Source: CAZYPU01 sp964649665 (GTDB lineage Bacteria > Omnitrophota > Gorgyraeia > JABMRN01 > RBG-13-46-9). Taken from it: a stretch of DNA of 14,078 nucleotides. Within the stretch, counting starts at the first letter, position 1. The number at the start of each line of letters is the position of its first letter. Below are positions 1 through 6,596 of the stretch, piece after piece. The position numbers were made by a program, and so were the translations under genes. The stretch covers positions 1 to 14,078 of the forward strand of contig CAZYPU010000028.1 in the NCBI GenBank assembly GCA_964649665.1. The letters are read 5' to 3'. Under the pieces are notes generated by a model. The model was not told the origin of the DNA. It ran no database searches and was given only the letters and a program-made list of their open reading frames with translations.

Positions 1-504
1 GATGTAAATACTGCCGCCGCCGGCTAAAACCCCAAGAAACGAATCCAGGAAAGACGAAAAATTGCCTGTCTTGTTCATCAGCGGCGGGTATAAAGCCGCC
101 ATGGCAAGGCCGAGAACTATGCCTGAGAGCGTAATCTCATCCGGTATCTCTTGGATCTTAAGGTCCACGAACGATATAACGATAAGGGCGCCCGTAAGAT
201 AAAACAAAATGAGATATTTTACCGTAAATCCGAAACGTAAAAAAAGTAAAACGCACATCAGCCCCGAAAGTATTTCCACCATAGCGTACTGCGGAGAAAT
301 CCTGCCGCCGCATGAGCGGCACTTTCCTTTAAGCGCAAGGTAACTCAATAGAGGTATATTGTCAAACCAGTGTATGCCTGCCCCGCACAGCGGGCAGCGC
401 GAAGGGGGCGATACGATCGATTCTTTCTTCGGCAACCTATGAATGCACACGTTCATGAAACTTCCGAAAATTGTTCCCATGATAAATAATAAAACTATGA
501 TCAT
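1..504 (-). CDS. pilD: Type IV prepilin peptidase / N-methyltransferase (A24 family), 3' end outside the window
   Basis: This is an integral-membrane aspartic peptidase that cleaves and N-methylates type IV pilin or type II secretion pseudopilin leaders. The visible 168 residues start with a hydrophobic segment (residues 2-16) running into GSFMNVCIHRLP, the hallmark of the family. The cytoplasmic domain has two CxxC pairs (C37/C40 and C62/C65), the zinc-binding arrangement of classical PilD. Further hydrophobic segments cover about 79-91 and 97-113. The first catalytic aspartate is D114 in FVDLKIQEIPDEIT. The second aspartate, in the GxGD motif, should lie beyond position 1. The ATG at 504-502 overlaps the aroE stop as ATGA, so the two genes are probably translationally coupled. 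No pilin genes are visible here, so the substrate is unknown. Family assignment is firm; the link to the neighbouring PilZ/c-di-GMP genes is inference. Confidence 0.93.
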   Translation of the reverse strand, partial: MIIVLLFIMGTIFGSFMNVCIHRLPKKESIVSPPSRCPLCGAGIHWFDNIPLLSYLALKGKCRSCGGRISPQYAMVEILSGLMCVLLFLRFGFTVKYLILFYLTGALIVISFVDLKIQEIPDEITLSGIVLGLAMAALYPPLMNKTGNFSSFLDSFLGVLAGGGSIYI

Positions 505-1352
505 TTTTTAATCTTCGCCAGCAGCGCTTCCCGCATAACCCCGAGCGGTGCGTCTTTGTTTGTCCATTGCTCAAAAGAGCGAGCCGCCTGATAAAGAAGC
601 ATATTTAAGCCTCCGGATACGCTTGCGCCGCGGGCTCTGGCCTCTTTTATGAGAGCGGTGTCTTCGGCGTAAATCAAATCAAAAACATAGTGCTTCCTAT
701 CAATGTACTTGTAATCAAAAAGCTGCCGGTCGGCCGCTTTCGCGCCGCAGGGAGTGGCGTTTACGATAAGGTCCGCCTTTGATATAAAGTCGTTATATTG
801 CGTTTTGTCCTGCGCGATAGTTATCAAAGCGCTGAGCCAGCGTTTTTGGGAAAAGGCGCCCGCTAACTTCTCCGCTTTTTGTGTGTCAATGTCCGCGATA
901 ATGATTTTTTTCGCGCCCAAAGTTACAAGCCCGTAAACAACGGCCCTGGCCGCGCCGCCCGCGCCGAACACAAAAGCGCTTTTTTGCTCAACATTGAAAT
1001 TCAGATCCCCTTTATCAAATCCGCAAAGGGCTTTTATGAATCCCTGGTAGTCCGTGTTGCAGCCTTTAAGAGCGCCCCCCTCGTATGATATGGTATTCAG
1101 CGCCCCTATGGCTTTTGCGGCAGCGGTTAGCTCTTCGGTAAACTTTAGCGCTTTTTCCTTATAGGGCAATGTCACGTTGCAGCCGGAGATTTCACCTTTT
1201 CGCAGTTTTGAGAAAAAATCTTCCAGGCCCTCGGCGGAAATATCAAATAGCCCGTACTCCGCGTCCATGCCAAGCGCCTTAAAGGCGGCGGTGTGCATAG
1301 CGGGCGAGAGCGAATAGCTTATGTTTCTGCCGAGAAGGCCGTACTTTTGCAT
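501..1352 (-). CDS. aroE: Shikimate dehydrogenase
   Basis: AroE reduces 3-dehydroshikimate to shikimate in the cytoplasmic aromatic amino acid pathway. At 283 aa the length is normal. The substrate domain shows YSLSPAMH (S14, S16), NVTLPYK with the catalytic lysine K65, N86 in GALNT and D101 in NTDYQGF. The Rossmann domain has GAGGAARA at 130-137, NATPCG further on and the C-terminal GGLNMLLYQAA signature. The usual NRT stretch after the second beta strand, which binds the NADP 2'-phosphate, reads DID here (ADIDTQKAEKLA). That argues for NAD(H), as in the quinate/shikimate dehydrogenase branch, although the gene context favours a biosynthetic role. The Shine-Dalgarno signal is weak (CAGG about 13 bases upstream). 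The gene lies 158 bp after leuA, with a palindromic element in between, and overlaps pilD by 4 bases. Confidence 0.93.
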   Translation of the reverse strand: MQKYGLLGRNISYSLSPAMHTAAFKALGMDAEYGLFDISAEGLEDFFSKLRKGEISGCNVTLPYKEKALKFTEELTAAAKAIGALNTISYEGGALKGCNTDYQGFIKALCGFDKGDLNFNVEQKSAFVFGAGGAARAVVYGLVTLGAKKIIIADIDTQKAEKLAGAFSQKRWLSALITIAQDKTQYNDFISKADLIVNATPCGAKAADRQLFDYKYIDRKHYVFDLIYAEDTALIKEARARGASVSGGLNMLLYQAARSFEQWTNKDAPLGVMREALLAKIKK

Positions 1353-1395
1353 AGTTTAATTTTTAACCTGAGTGCATAAGCTTTAATAAGTAAAT

Positions 1396-1480
1396 GTCAT
1401 TGCGAGGCCCGCCGCAGGCGGGCCGAAGCAATCTCTTCATATGAGATTGCTTCGTCGGCCTTCGGCCTCCTCGCAATGAC
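1396..1480. repeat. Palindromic cloverleaf element, family A, copy 1
   Basis: An 85-bp element between leuA and aroE. Outer arms GTCATTGCGAG and CTCGCAATGAC are exact inverted repeats. An inner pair, CGAAGCAATCTC and GAGATTGCTTCG, encloses a 7-base loop. Between outer and inner stems lie two private hairpins: GCCCGCC-gca-GGCGGGC on the left and GGCC-ttc-GGCC on the right. The whole can fold as a four-way junction. It is transcribed with the operon unless an unseen terminator lies before it. No coding capacity is evident. Confidence 0.92.
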
Positions 1481-1510
1481 GACCTTTTCCTATACGCTAT
1501 ACGCTAAATC

Positions 1511-3022
1511 TTATTTTCGACCAAGCCCCTTGATCTTATTCAGAGCATTAAGATACGCTTTTATGCTCGCTTCGATAACGTCTGTTGAGGCGCCCCGGCC
1601 GCTTGTTTCCTGTTTTCCTATTTTCATCCTTACCGCCACCTCGCCGAGGGCGTCCTTGCCGGCGGTCACGGCGTTCAGGTTGTAGCTAAGAAGCATGGGT
1701 TTGGTTCCGACAATTTTTTCGATCGCCTTATAGCAGGCGTCTACGGGCCCGTCGCCGCTTGAGTTCGCTATGAGGTTTTTGTTTTTATGTTTCAGCGTAA
1801 CGGTCGCGCTCGGGGTAACCTTGTTGCCGCTTAAGACGTAAAAACTTACCATGTCGTAAACGGGCTTTACGGCTCCTATTTCGCCTTCAACGATCGTGGC
1901 CAGGTCTTCGTCGAAAATTTCCTTTTTCTTGTCGGCAAGTTTCTTAAATCTCACGAACGCCCTGTCCGCGGCGGCGTGCGAAAGGGTATAGCCCATCCTC
2001 TTGAGATGCGCCTTGAGGGCGTGCCTGCCGGAGTGCTTGCCAAGAACGAGTTTTGTTTCGCCGAAACCGACGTCCTCGGGCCGCATGATCTCGTATGTCC
2101 GGCGCTCCTTCAAAAGGCCGTCCTGGTGTATACCGGCTTCGTGCGCGAAAGCGTTGGCGCCCACGATGGCCTTGTTCGGTTGCACCAATATTCCCGTAAG
2201 CTTGCTTACAAGCCTGGATGTTTTATATATGTCTTTTGTTTTTATACCTGTTCTGAGGCCGAATATATCCTTTCTTGTCTCAACAGCCATAACGATCTCT
2301 TCCAGCGAGGCGTTGCCCGCCCTCTCACCGAGCCCGTTGATCGTGCATTCAACCTGCCGGGCCCCGTTTAACAACGCCGCTGTCGTGTTGCTTACCGCGA
2401 GCCCAAGATCATTGTGGCAGTGAACGCTTATGACGGCCTTGTGTATATTGGGCACGTTTTCTTTTATCCCATTTATCATGGCTCCGAATTCGTACGGCGT
2501 CGCGTAGCCGACCGTATCCGGGATATTCACCGTTTTGGCGCCGGCGTCAATAACGGCTTCCAGAACCTCGTACAGGAATCTCTTATCGGTGCGCGAGGCG
2601 TCTTCCGGAGAAAACTCGATATCGTTTATTTTGCGCTTCGCATATTTCACGGCCCAGACGGAGGCCTTCAGGATCTGGTCCTCGGCCTTTTTCAGCTTGT
2701 ATTTCATGTGTATCCCGGAGGTGGCCAGAAAAACGTGTATACGGGGCTTTTTTGCGCGCCTAACCGCCCTGTAAGCAGCGTCTATATCCGCCTTCATGGC
2801 GCGCGCCAGGCCGCATACGCTCGTTTTCTTTACTTCCTTTGCGATAGCGCAAACCGCACGGAAATCTCCCGGGCTCGAAACGGGAAAACCCACTTCGATA
2901 ATATCCACGCCGAGGACCTCGAGCTGCTTGGCGATTTCGAGCTTTTCTTTGTTGTTCAAGCTCGCCCCCGGTGACTGCTCCCCGTCCCGTAGCGTTGTAT
3001 CAAATATTATTATCTTTTCCAT
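1511..3022 (-). CDS. leuA: 2-isopropylmalate synthase
   Basis: LeuA condenses acetyl-CoA with 2-ketoisovalerate, the product of the upstream ilv genes, to give 2-isopropylmalate, the committed step to leucine. At 503 aa it has the full two-part structure. The N-terminal TIM barrel carries LRDGEQSPG (R12, D13), metal ligands H201 and H203 in HCHNDLG, and N237 in GERAGNAS. A linker with AHEAGIHQDG follows. The C-terminal LeuA allosteric domain ends with GRGASTDVIEASIKAYLNALN, typical of leucine-sensitive enzymes. This pattern is LeuA rather than citramalate synthase, though substrate specificity cannot be proved by eye. The start ATG is preceded by AAGGTG at a spacing of about 7. The gene follows ilvC after 206 bp filled mostly with repeats; leuB and leuCD are not in the window. 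Confidence 0.95.
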   Translation of the reverse strand: MEKIIIFDTTLRDGEQSPGASLNNKEKLEIAKQLEVLGVDIIEVGFPVSSPGDFRAVCAIAKEVKKTSVCGLARAMKADIDAAYRAVRRAKKPRIHVFLATSGIHMKYKLKKAEDQILKASVWAVKYAKRKINDIEFSPEDASRTDKRFLYEVLEAVIDAGAKTVNIPDTVGYATPYEFGAMINGIKENVPNIHKAVISVHCHNDLGLAVSNTTAALLNGARQVECTINGLGERAGNASLEEIVMAVETRKDIFGLRTGIKTKDIYKTSRLVSKLTGILVQPNKAIVGANAFAHEAGIHQDGLLKERRTYEIMRPEDVGFGETKLVLGKHSGRHALKAHLKRMGYTLSHAAADRAFVRFKKLADKKKEIFDEDLATIVEGEIGAVKPVYDMVSFYVLSGNKVTPSATVTLKHKNKNLIANSSGDGPVDACYKAIEKIVGTKPMLLSYNLNAVTAGKDALGEVAVRMKIGKQETSGRGASTDVIEASIKAYLNALNKIKGLGRK

Positions 3023-3065
3023 AGTTTCACCTTAACCTGTCATTGCAAACGCCTTACTAACTCGC

Positions 3066-3269
3066 GTCATTGCGAGCCCTTGGCATCGCAGATGTCAAGG
3101 GCGAAGCAATCTCAAAGTTTTACGCACTTTGGATCGCGAAGCCTGTTGTGAGCCTGTCATTGAGATTGCTTCGCTTGCCCCTTCGGGGCTCACTCGCAAT
3201 GACAGGCGAAGGAATCCCTTCGCTCTCTCCTCGCAATGACACGGGGGAGCGCAGTTCGCTCGCAATGAC
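3066..3269. repeat. Family A palindromic element, copy 2, with extra right-end fragments
   Basis: This fills most of the ilvC-leuA spacer. The element proper spans 3066-3203. It has the outer arms GTCATTGCGAG and CTCGCAATGAC, a left side hairpin CCCTTG/CAAGGG, a right side hairpin GCCCC-ttc-GGGGC, and an inner stem whose loop is expanded to about 45 bases. Two more copies of the right terminus TCGCAATGAC follow at 3231-3240 and 3260-3269, each preceded by different short sequence. The cluster looks like the product of repeated partial duplication or recombination. A stray left-end fragment (CTGTCATTGC) lies near 3038. Confidence 0.88.
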
Positions 3270-3311
3270 GTATTGCACTTGTGGGGTGCTCGCCGACAGA
3301 ACCCGCAAAAA

Positions 3312-4304
3312 TTATTTCTCCATCCAAGGCATCATATTGCGCAGCTTTTTACCTACTGCTTCGATAGCGTGCCTATCCTGTTCCTTGCGCAATTTATTAA
3401 AAAGCGGCCTTCCCTTTTTGTTTTCCTCCATCCACTCCGTGGCAAACCTACCCGTCCGTATATCGTCGAGTACCTCTTTCATTATTCTTCTTGTGTCGTG
3501 GTTGATTACAACCTTACCCCTTGTAAGATCGCCGTATTCGGCCGTATCCGAAATCTTCTTTCGCATGCCTTGTATGCCGTCTTTGTAAATCAGGTCCGTT
3601 ATCAGCTTCAACTCGTGAAGGCATTCGAAATAAGCGATTTCCGGCTGATAGCCCGCTTCCACCAGCGTGTCGAAACCGGCTTTTATAAGTTCCGATACCC
3701 CGCCGCAAAGAACGGCCTGTTCGCCAAAAAGGTCGGTCTCCGTCTCTTCTTTAAAGGTTGTTTCAATAACGCCTGCCCTCGTCCCGCCTATCGCTTTCGC
3801 GTAAGCAAGTGCGAGTTTTAACGCGTCCCCGGAGGCGTCCTGAAAAACCGCCACCACGCACGGGACGCCTTTTCCCTCCTGGTACTGCTGCCTGACGAGC
3901 GCGCCCGGGCCCTTCGGCGCCACCATGAACACGTCGACACTTTTCGGGGGCTCGATCTGCTTGAAATGTATATTAAAACCATGTGAAAAAACAAGTGACT
4001 TGCCTTTTTTTAGATTCGGCTCTATGGATTCCACGTAAACCTTGGCCTGGACATGGTCCTGCGTAAGAATCTGGATTATATCGGCATCTTTCGCGGCTTC
4101 GGCCGCTTTGACCGGCTTGAAACCGTCTTTTACGGCGGTCCTATGATTTTCTGTGCCGTCCAATTCGCTTACGATAACATTGAGCCCCGAATCCCTAAGA
4201 TTCAGCGCCTGTCCGCGGCCCTGTATGCCGTAACCGATGATCGCGATTTTTTTGTCCTTTATCGGATCTAAACTCGTATCCTTGTCGTGGTAAATCTTTG
4301 CCAT
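3312..4304 (-). CDS. ilvC: Ketol-acid reductoisomerase, class I
   Basis: IlvC isomerises and reduces acetolactate or acetohydroxybutyrate to the dihydroxy acids used by IlvD. At 330 aa it is the short class I form. The Rossmann domain has GYGIQG at 24-29. The catalytic region shows SHGFNIHF (H108) and MVAPKGPG. The Mg-binding helices carry ETDLFGEQ (D191, E195) and YFECLHELKLI, and NTAEYGD-like SDTAEYGD follows. Two nucleotide-binding spots differ from most relatives. The loop after the second beta strand reads SELDGTENH, without the usual Arg/Ser phosphate contacts, and the common LLPDE segment reads LTQDH. NADH use is therefore possible. The ATG is preceded by AAAGGA, which overlaps the last codons of ilvN; the intergenic space is 8 bases, so the genes are co-transcribed. 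Confidence 0.96.
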   Translation of the reverse strand: MAKIYHDKDTSLDPIKDKKIAIIGYGIQGRGQALNLRDSGLNVIVSELDGTENHRTAVKDGFKPVKAAEAAKDADIIQILTQDHVQAKVYVESIEPNLKKGKSLVFSHGFNIHFKQIEPPKSVDVFMVAPKGPGALVRQQYQEGKGVPCVVAVFQDASGDALKLALAYAKAIGGTRAGVIETTFKEETETDLFGEQAVLCGGVSELIKAGFDTLVEAGYQPEIAYFECLHELKLITDLIYKDGIQGMRKKISDTAEYGDLTRGKVVINHDTRRIMKEVLDDIRTGRFATEWMEENKKGRPLFNKLRKEQDRHAIEAVGKKLRNMMPWMEK

Positions 4305-4312
4305 TTTGTACT

Positions 4313-4798
4313 TTATCCTTTCTTTCCCGCCCGGATGGCTATTTTTCCCGTTCTTACTATTTCCATTATGCCGAACGGCCGCAGGAGTTCAAGCGTTGCG
4401 TTTATCTTTTTCGTATCGCCTATTTCCTCAACCGTTAACGTACCCTCTCCTGTGTCAACAACCCTGGCATTCAAACTATCTACCGCCTGCATTATTTTAT
4501 CCCTGGCGCCTGTGTCGCTTTTTACCTTAACGAACACGAGTTCTTTTTCCATGCAATTTTCTTTTGTGAAATCTATGACTTTAATTATATCTATCAGTTT
4601 GTTTAATTGTTTTTTAATTTGCTCGAGCGTCTTTTCATCCGCCTCCACAACCATGGTTATTCGCGAAATACTGGAATCTTCCGTTTCGGCCACGGCGAGT
4701 GAATTTATGTTGAAACCCCTGGCGCTGAAAAGCCCCGCGATCCGCGCGAGTACGCCGAACTTATTTTCGACCAACACCGATAATGTAAATTTTTTCAC
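4313..4798 (-). CDS. ilvN: Acetolactate synthase small (regulatory) subunit
   Basis: This is the regulatory partner of IlvB, activating it and mediating valine feedback. The 161 aa fit the IlvH/IlvN family. An N-terminal ACT domain opens with LSVLVENKFGVLARIAGLFSARGFNINSL in outline, in which G15 and N30 match the valine-site glycine and asparagine of E. coli IlvH. A C-terminal ACT-like domain runs from about residue 83. Valine sensitivity is thus likely but inferred. The start is GTG, sharing one base with the ilvB stop (TAGTG). A GGAGG lies 9 bases before it, inside the last ilvB codons, which is strong evidence for translational coupling and for balanced subunit production. Confidence 0.95.
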   Translation of the reverse strand: MKKFTLSVLVENKFGVLARIAGLFSARGFNINSLAVAETEDSSISRITMVVEADEKTLEQIKKQLNKLIDIIKVIDFTKENCMEKELVFVKVKSDTGARDKIMQAVDSLNARVVDTGEGTLTVEEIGDTKKINATLELLRPFGIMEIVRTGKIAIRAGKKG

Positions 4799-6483
4799 TA
4801 TGCCATTCCTCCGATCATCCTGTTAATAGCCTGTCCCGCGGGGACCATGGGCATAACATTCTCTTCTTTTTCGATCCTGAAATCTATCAAAACCGTATTC
4901 GGCTCTTTTATTGCCTTTTCTATCGCGGCCTTTACATCCTTCTTTTTTGTAACGCGTATGCCTACCGCGCCGTAACTCTCCGCAAGTTTGACAAAGTCCG
5001 GACACTTAAAACTATCTATATACGTACACGAATATTTTTTGTCAAAGAAAAGTTCCTGCCATTGCCTGACCATCCCGAGATAGCAATTATTCAAAATCGC
5101 GATCTTTACGTGTATTTTGTTTAAAACAGCCGTTGCAAGCTCCTGTATGTTCATTTGAATGGAACCGTCGCCCGCTATGTCAAAAACTATTTTATCGGGC
5201 CTGCCGAGCTTTGCGCCGATTGCCGCCGGAAGCCCATATCCCATGGTTCCCAGGCCGCCGCTTGTAAGAAAGGTCCTGGGTTTCTTCCAGGTGAAATACT
5301 GCGCGGCCCACATCTGATTCTGCCCGACTTCTGTGGTTATGATAGCGTTTCCTTTTGTAATTCTGTCGATCTCTTCCACGATATATTGGGGGCGAAGCTT
5401 GTCGTCTTTCTTGTAAGTAAGAGGCGCTCTTTTTTTCCAATCGGCTATCTTGGAAAGCCAGTTTTTAGTATCCGGTTTCTTTTTGATGACTTTGGATAGC
5501 CCTTTTAAAATACATTTTGCGTCCCCTATGCAGGGAATATCAACTTCAACATTTTTACTTACGCTTGAGGGGTCTATGTCAATATGAACGATCCTGGCAT
5601 GCGTGGCAAATTCATCAAGCTTCCCGGTAACCCTGTCGTCAAATCTCGCGCCCACTGCTATCAAAAGGTCCGAATCCTGAACGGCATGATTCGCGTAAGC
5701 GGTCCCGTGCATGCCGAGCATGCCAAGGCTCAGGGCATTCGTCTCGGGAAAAGCCCCCATGGCCGTAAGAGTCGTCGTGACCGGAATTTGAGTTTTTTCC
5801 GCAATTTCCAAAAGTTCTTTGTTTGCGCCTGAAAGTATTACCCCTCCGCCTACATAGAAAATAGGCTTTTTTGCTTTTTCGATCGCTTTTGCTATTCTTT
5901 TTATCTGGCCCTTATGTCCCTCGGTAGTCGGGCAGTAGCTTCTTATCTTTACCTCCTCCGGATAATGAAATTCGGCCTGCGCTTTCTGCACATCAACAGG
6001 CAGGTCTATGACAACGGGCCCCGGCCTGCCGGAGCGTGCGATATAAAAGGCCTCCTTTATGGTAGAGGCAAGGATTTTGACATCCTTCACCAGAAAGTTG
6101 TGTTTACTTATGGAGCGCGTAATGCCTGTAACATCCGCTTCCTGGAAAGCATCGTTTCCTATCAAGTGCGTGCCAACCTGGCCTGTTATGGCAACCATAG
6201 GAATAGAATCCATATAGGCCGTGGCTATTCCGGTTACAAGGTTTGTGGCGCCCGGCCCGGAAGTTGCGATACAAACACCCACCTTGCCGGTAGCGCGCGC
6301 ATAGCCGTCAGCTGCATGCGCGGCGCCCTGCTCGTGCCTTGTCAAAATAAAGCGCGGCTCTTTAGCATCATACAGTTTATCGAAAAAGGGTAAAAGCACT
6401 CCCCCCGGATAACCGAAAAAAACTTCTACTTTTTCCTTCTTTAAAGATTCCAGGAGTATCTCCGCTCCGGTTATTTTTGTCAT
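4798..6483 (-). CDS. ilvB: Acetolactate synthase large (catalytic) subunit
   Basis: A thiamine-diphosphate enzyme that makes 2-acetolactate from pyruvate, or acetohydroxybutyrate from 2-ketobutyrate. At 561 aa it has the three usual domains: a pyrimidine-binding N domain with the catalytic glutamate E51 in RHEQGAAHAADGYAR, a central domain with GARFDDRVTG, and a C domain with the ThDP/Mg motif GDGS at 438-441 followed by NN at 465-466. QVGTHLIGNDAFQE matches the anabolic, FAD-containing AHAS type rather than catabolic AlsS. I chose the ATG at 6483 because AAGGGAG lies 6 bases upstream. A start 9 codons earlier (6510) would fall inside the repeat at 6506-6589 and has no such signal. It overlaps ilvN by one base. 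Confidence 0.95.
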   Translation of the reverse strand: MTKITGAEILLESLKKEKVEVFFGYPGGVLLPFFDKLYDAKEPRFILTRHEQGAAHAADGYARATGKVGVCIATSGPGATNLVTGIATAYMDSIPMVAITGQVGTHLIGNDAFQEADVTGITRSISKHNFLVKDVKILASTIKEAFYIARSGRPGPVVIDLPVDVQKAQAEFHYPEEVKIRSYCPTTEGHKGQIKRIAKAIEKAKKPIFYVGGGVILSGANKELLEIAEKTQIPVTTTLTAMGAFPETNALSLGMLGMHGTAYANHAVQDSDLLIAVGARFDDRVTGKLDEFATHARIVHIDIDPSSVSKNVEVDIPCIGDAKCILKGLSKVIKKKPDTKNWLSKIADWKKRAPLTYKKDDKLRPQYIVEEIDRITKGNAIITTEVGQNQMWAAQYFTWKKPRTFLTSGGLGTMGYGLPAAIGAKLGRPDKIVFDIAGDGSIQMNIQELATAVLNKIHVKIAILNNCYLGMVRQWQELFFDKKYSCTYIDSFKCPDFVKLAESYGAVGIRVTKKKDVKAAIEKAIKEPNTVLIDFRIEKEENVMPMVPAGQAINRMIGGMA

Positions 6484-6505
6484 ACTAATCTCCCTTAAGA
6501 AGCTC

Positions 6506-6589
6506 GTCATTGCGAGGGCGCGTCAGCGCCCGAAGCAATCTCTTCGTTTGAGATTGCTTCGTCGGCACTTCGTGCCTCCTCGCAATGAC
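6506..6589. repeat. Palindromic cloverleaf element, family A, copy 3
   Basis: An 84-bp element filling nearly the whole ilvD-ilvB spacer. Outer arms GTCATTGCGAG/CTCGCAATGAC and inner arms CGAAGCAATCTC/GAGATTGCTTCG are identical to copy 1. The side hairpins differ: GGGCGC-gtca-GCGCCC on the left and GGCAC-ttc-GTGCC on the right. The ilvB ribosome-binding site begins just beyond its left end, and the ilvD stop codon lies 7 bases beyond its right end. Confidence 0.92.
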
Positions 6590-6596
6590 AAAGCAG

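Noticed and set aside
3070..3588. Plus-strand open frame of 172 codons
   Set aside because: It covers repeat sequence (3066-3269) and the antisense of ilvC, with protein composition typical of translated palindromes.
6484..6510. Upstream ATG for ilvB that would add nine residues
   Set aside because: This ATG lies inside the family A repeat and has no ribosome-binding site, while the ATG at 6483 has AAGGGAG at good spacing and fits the family N-terminus.
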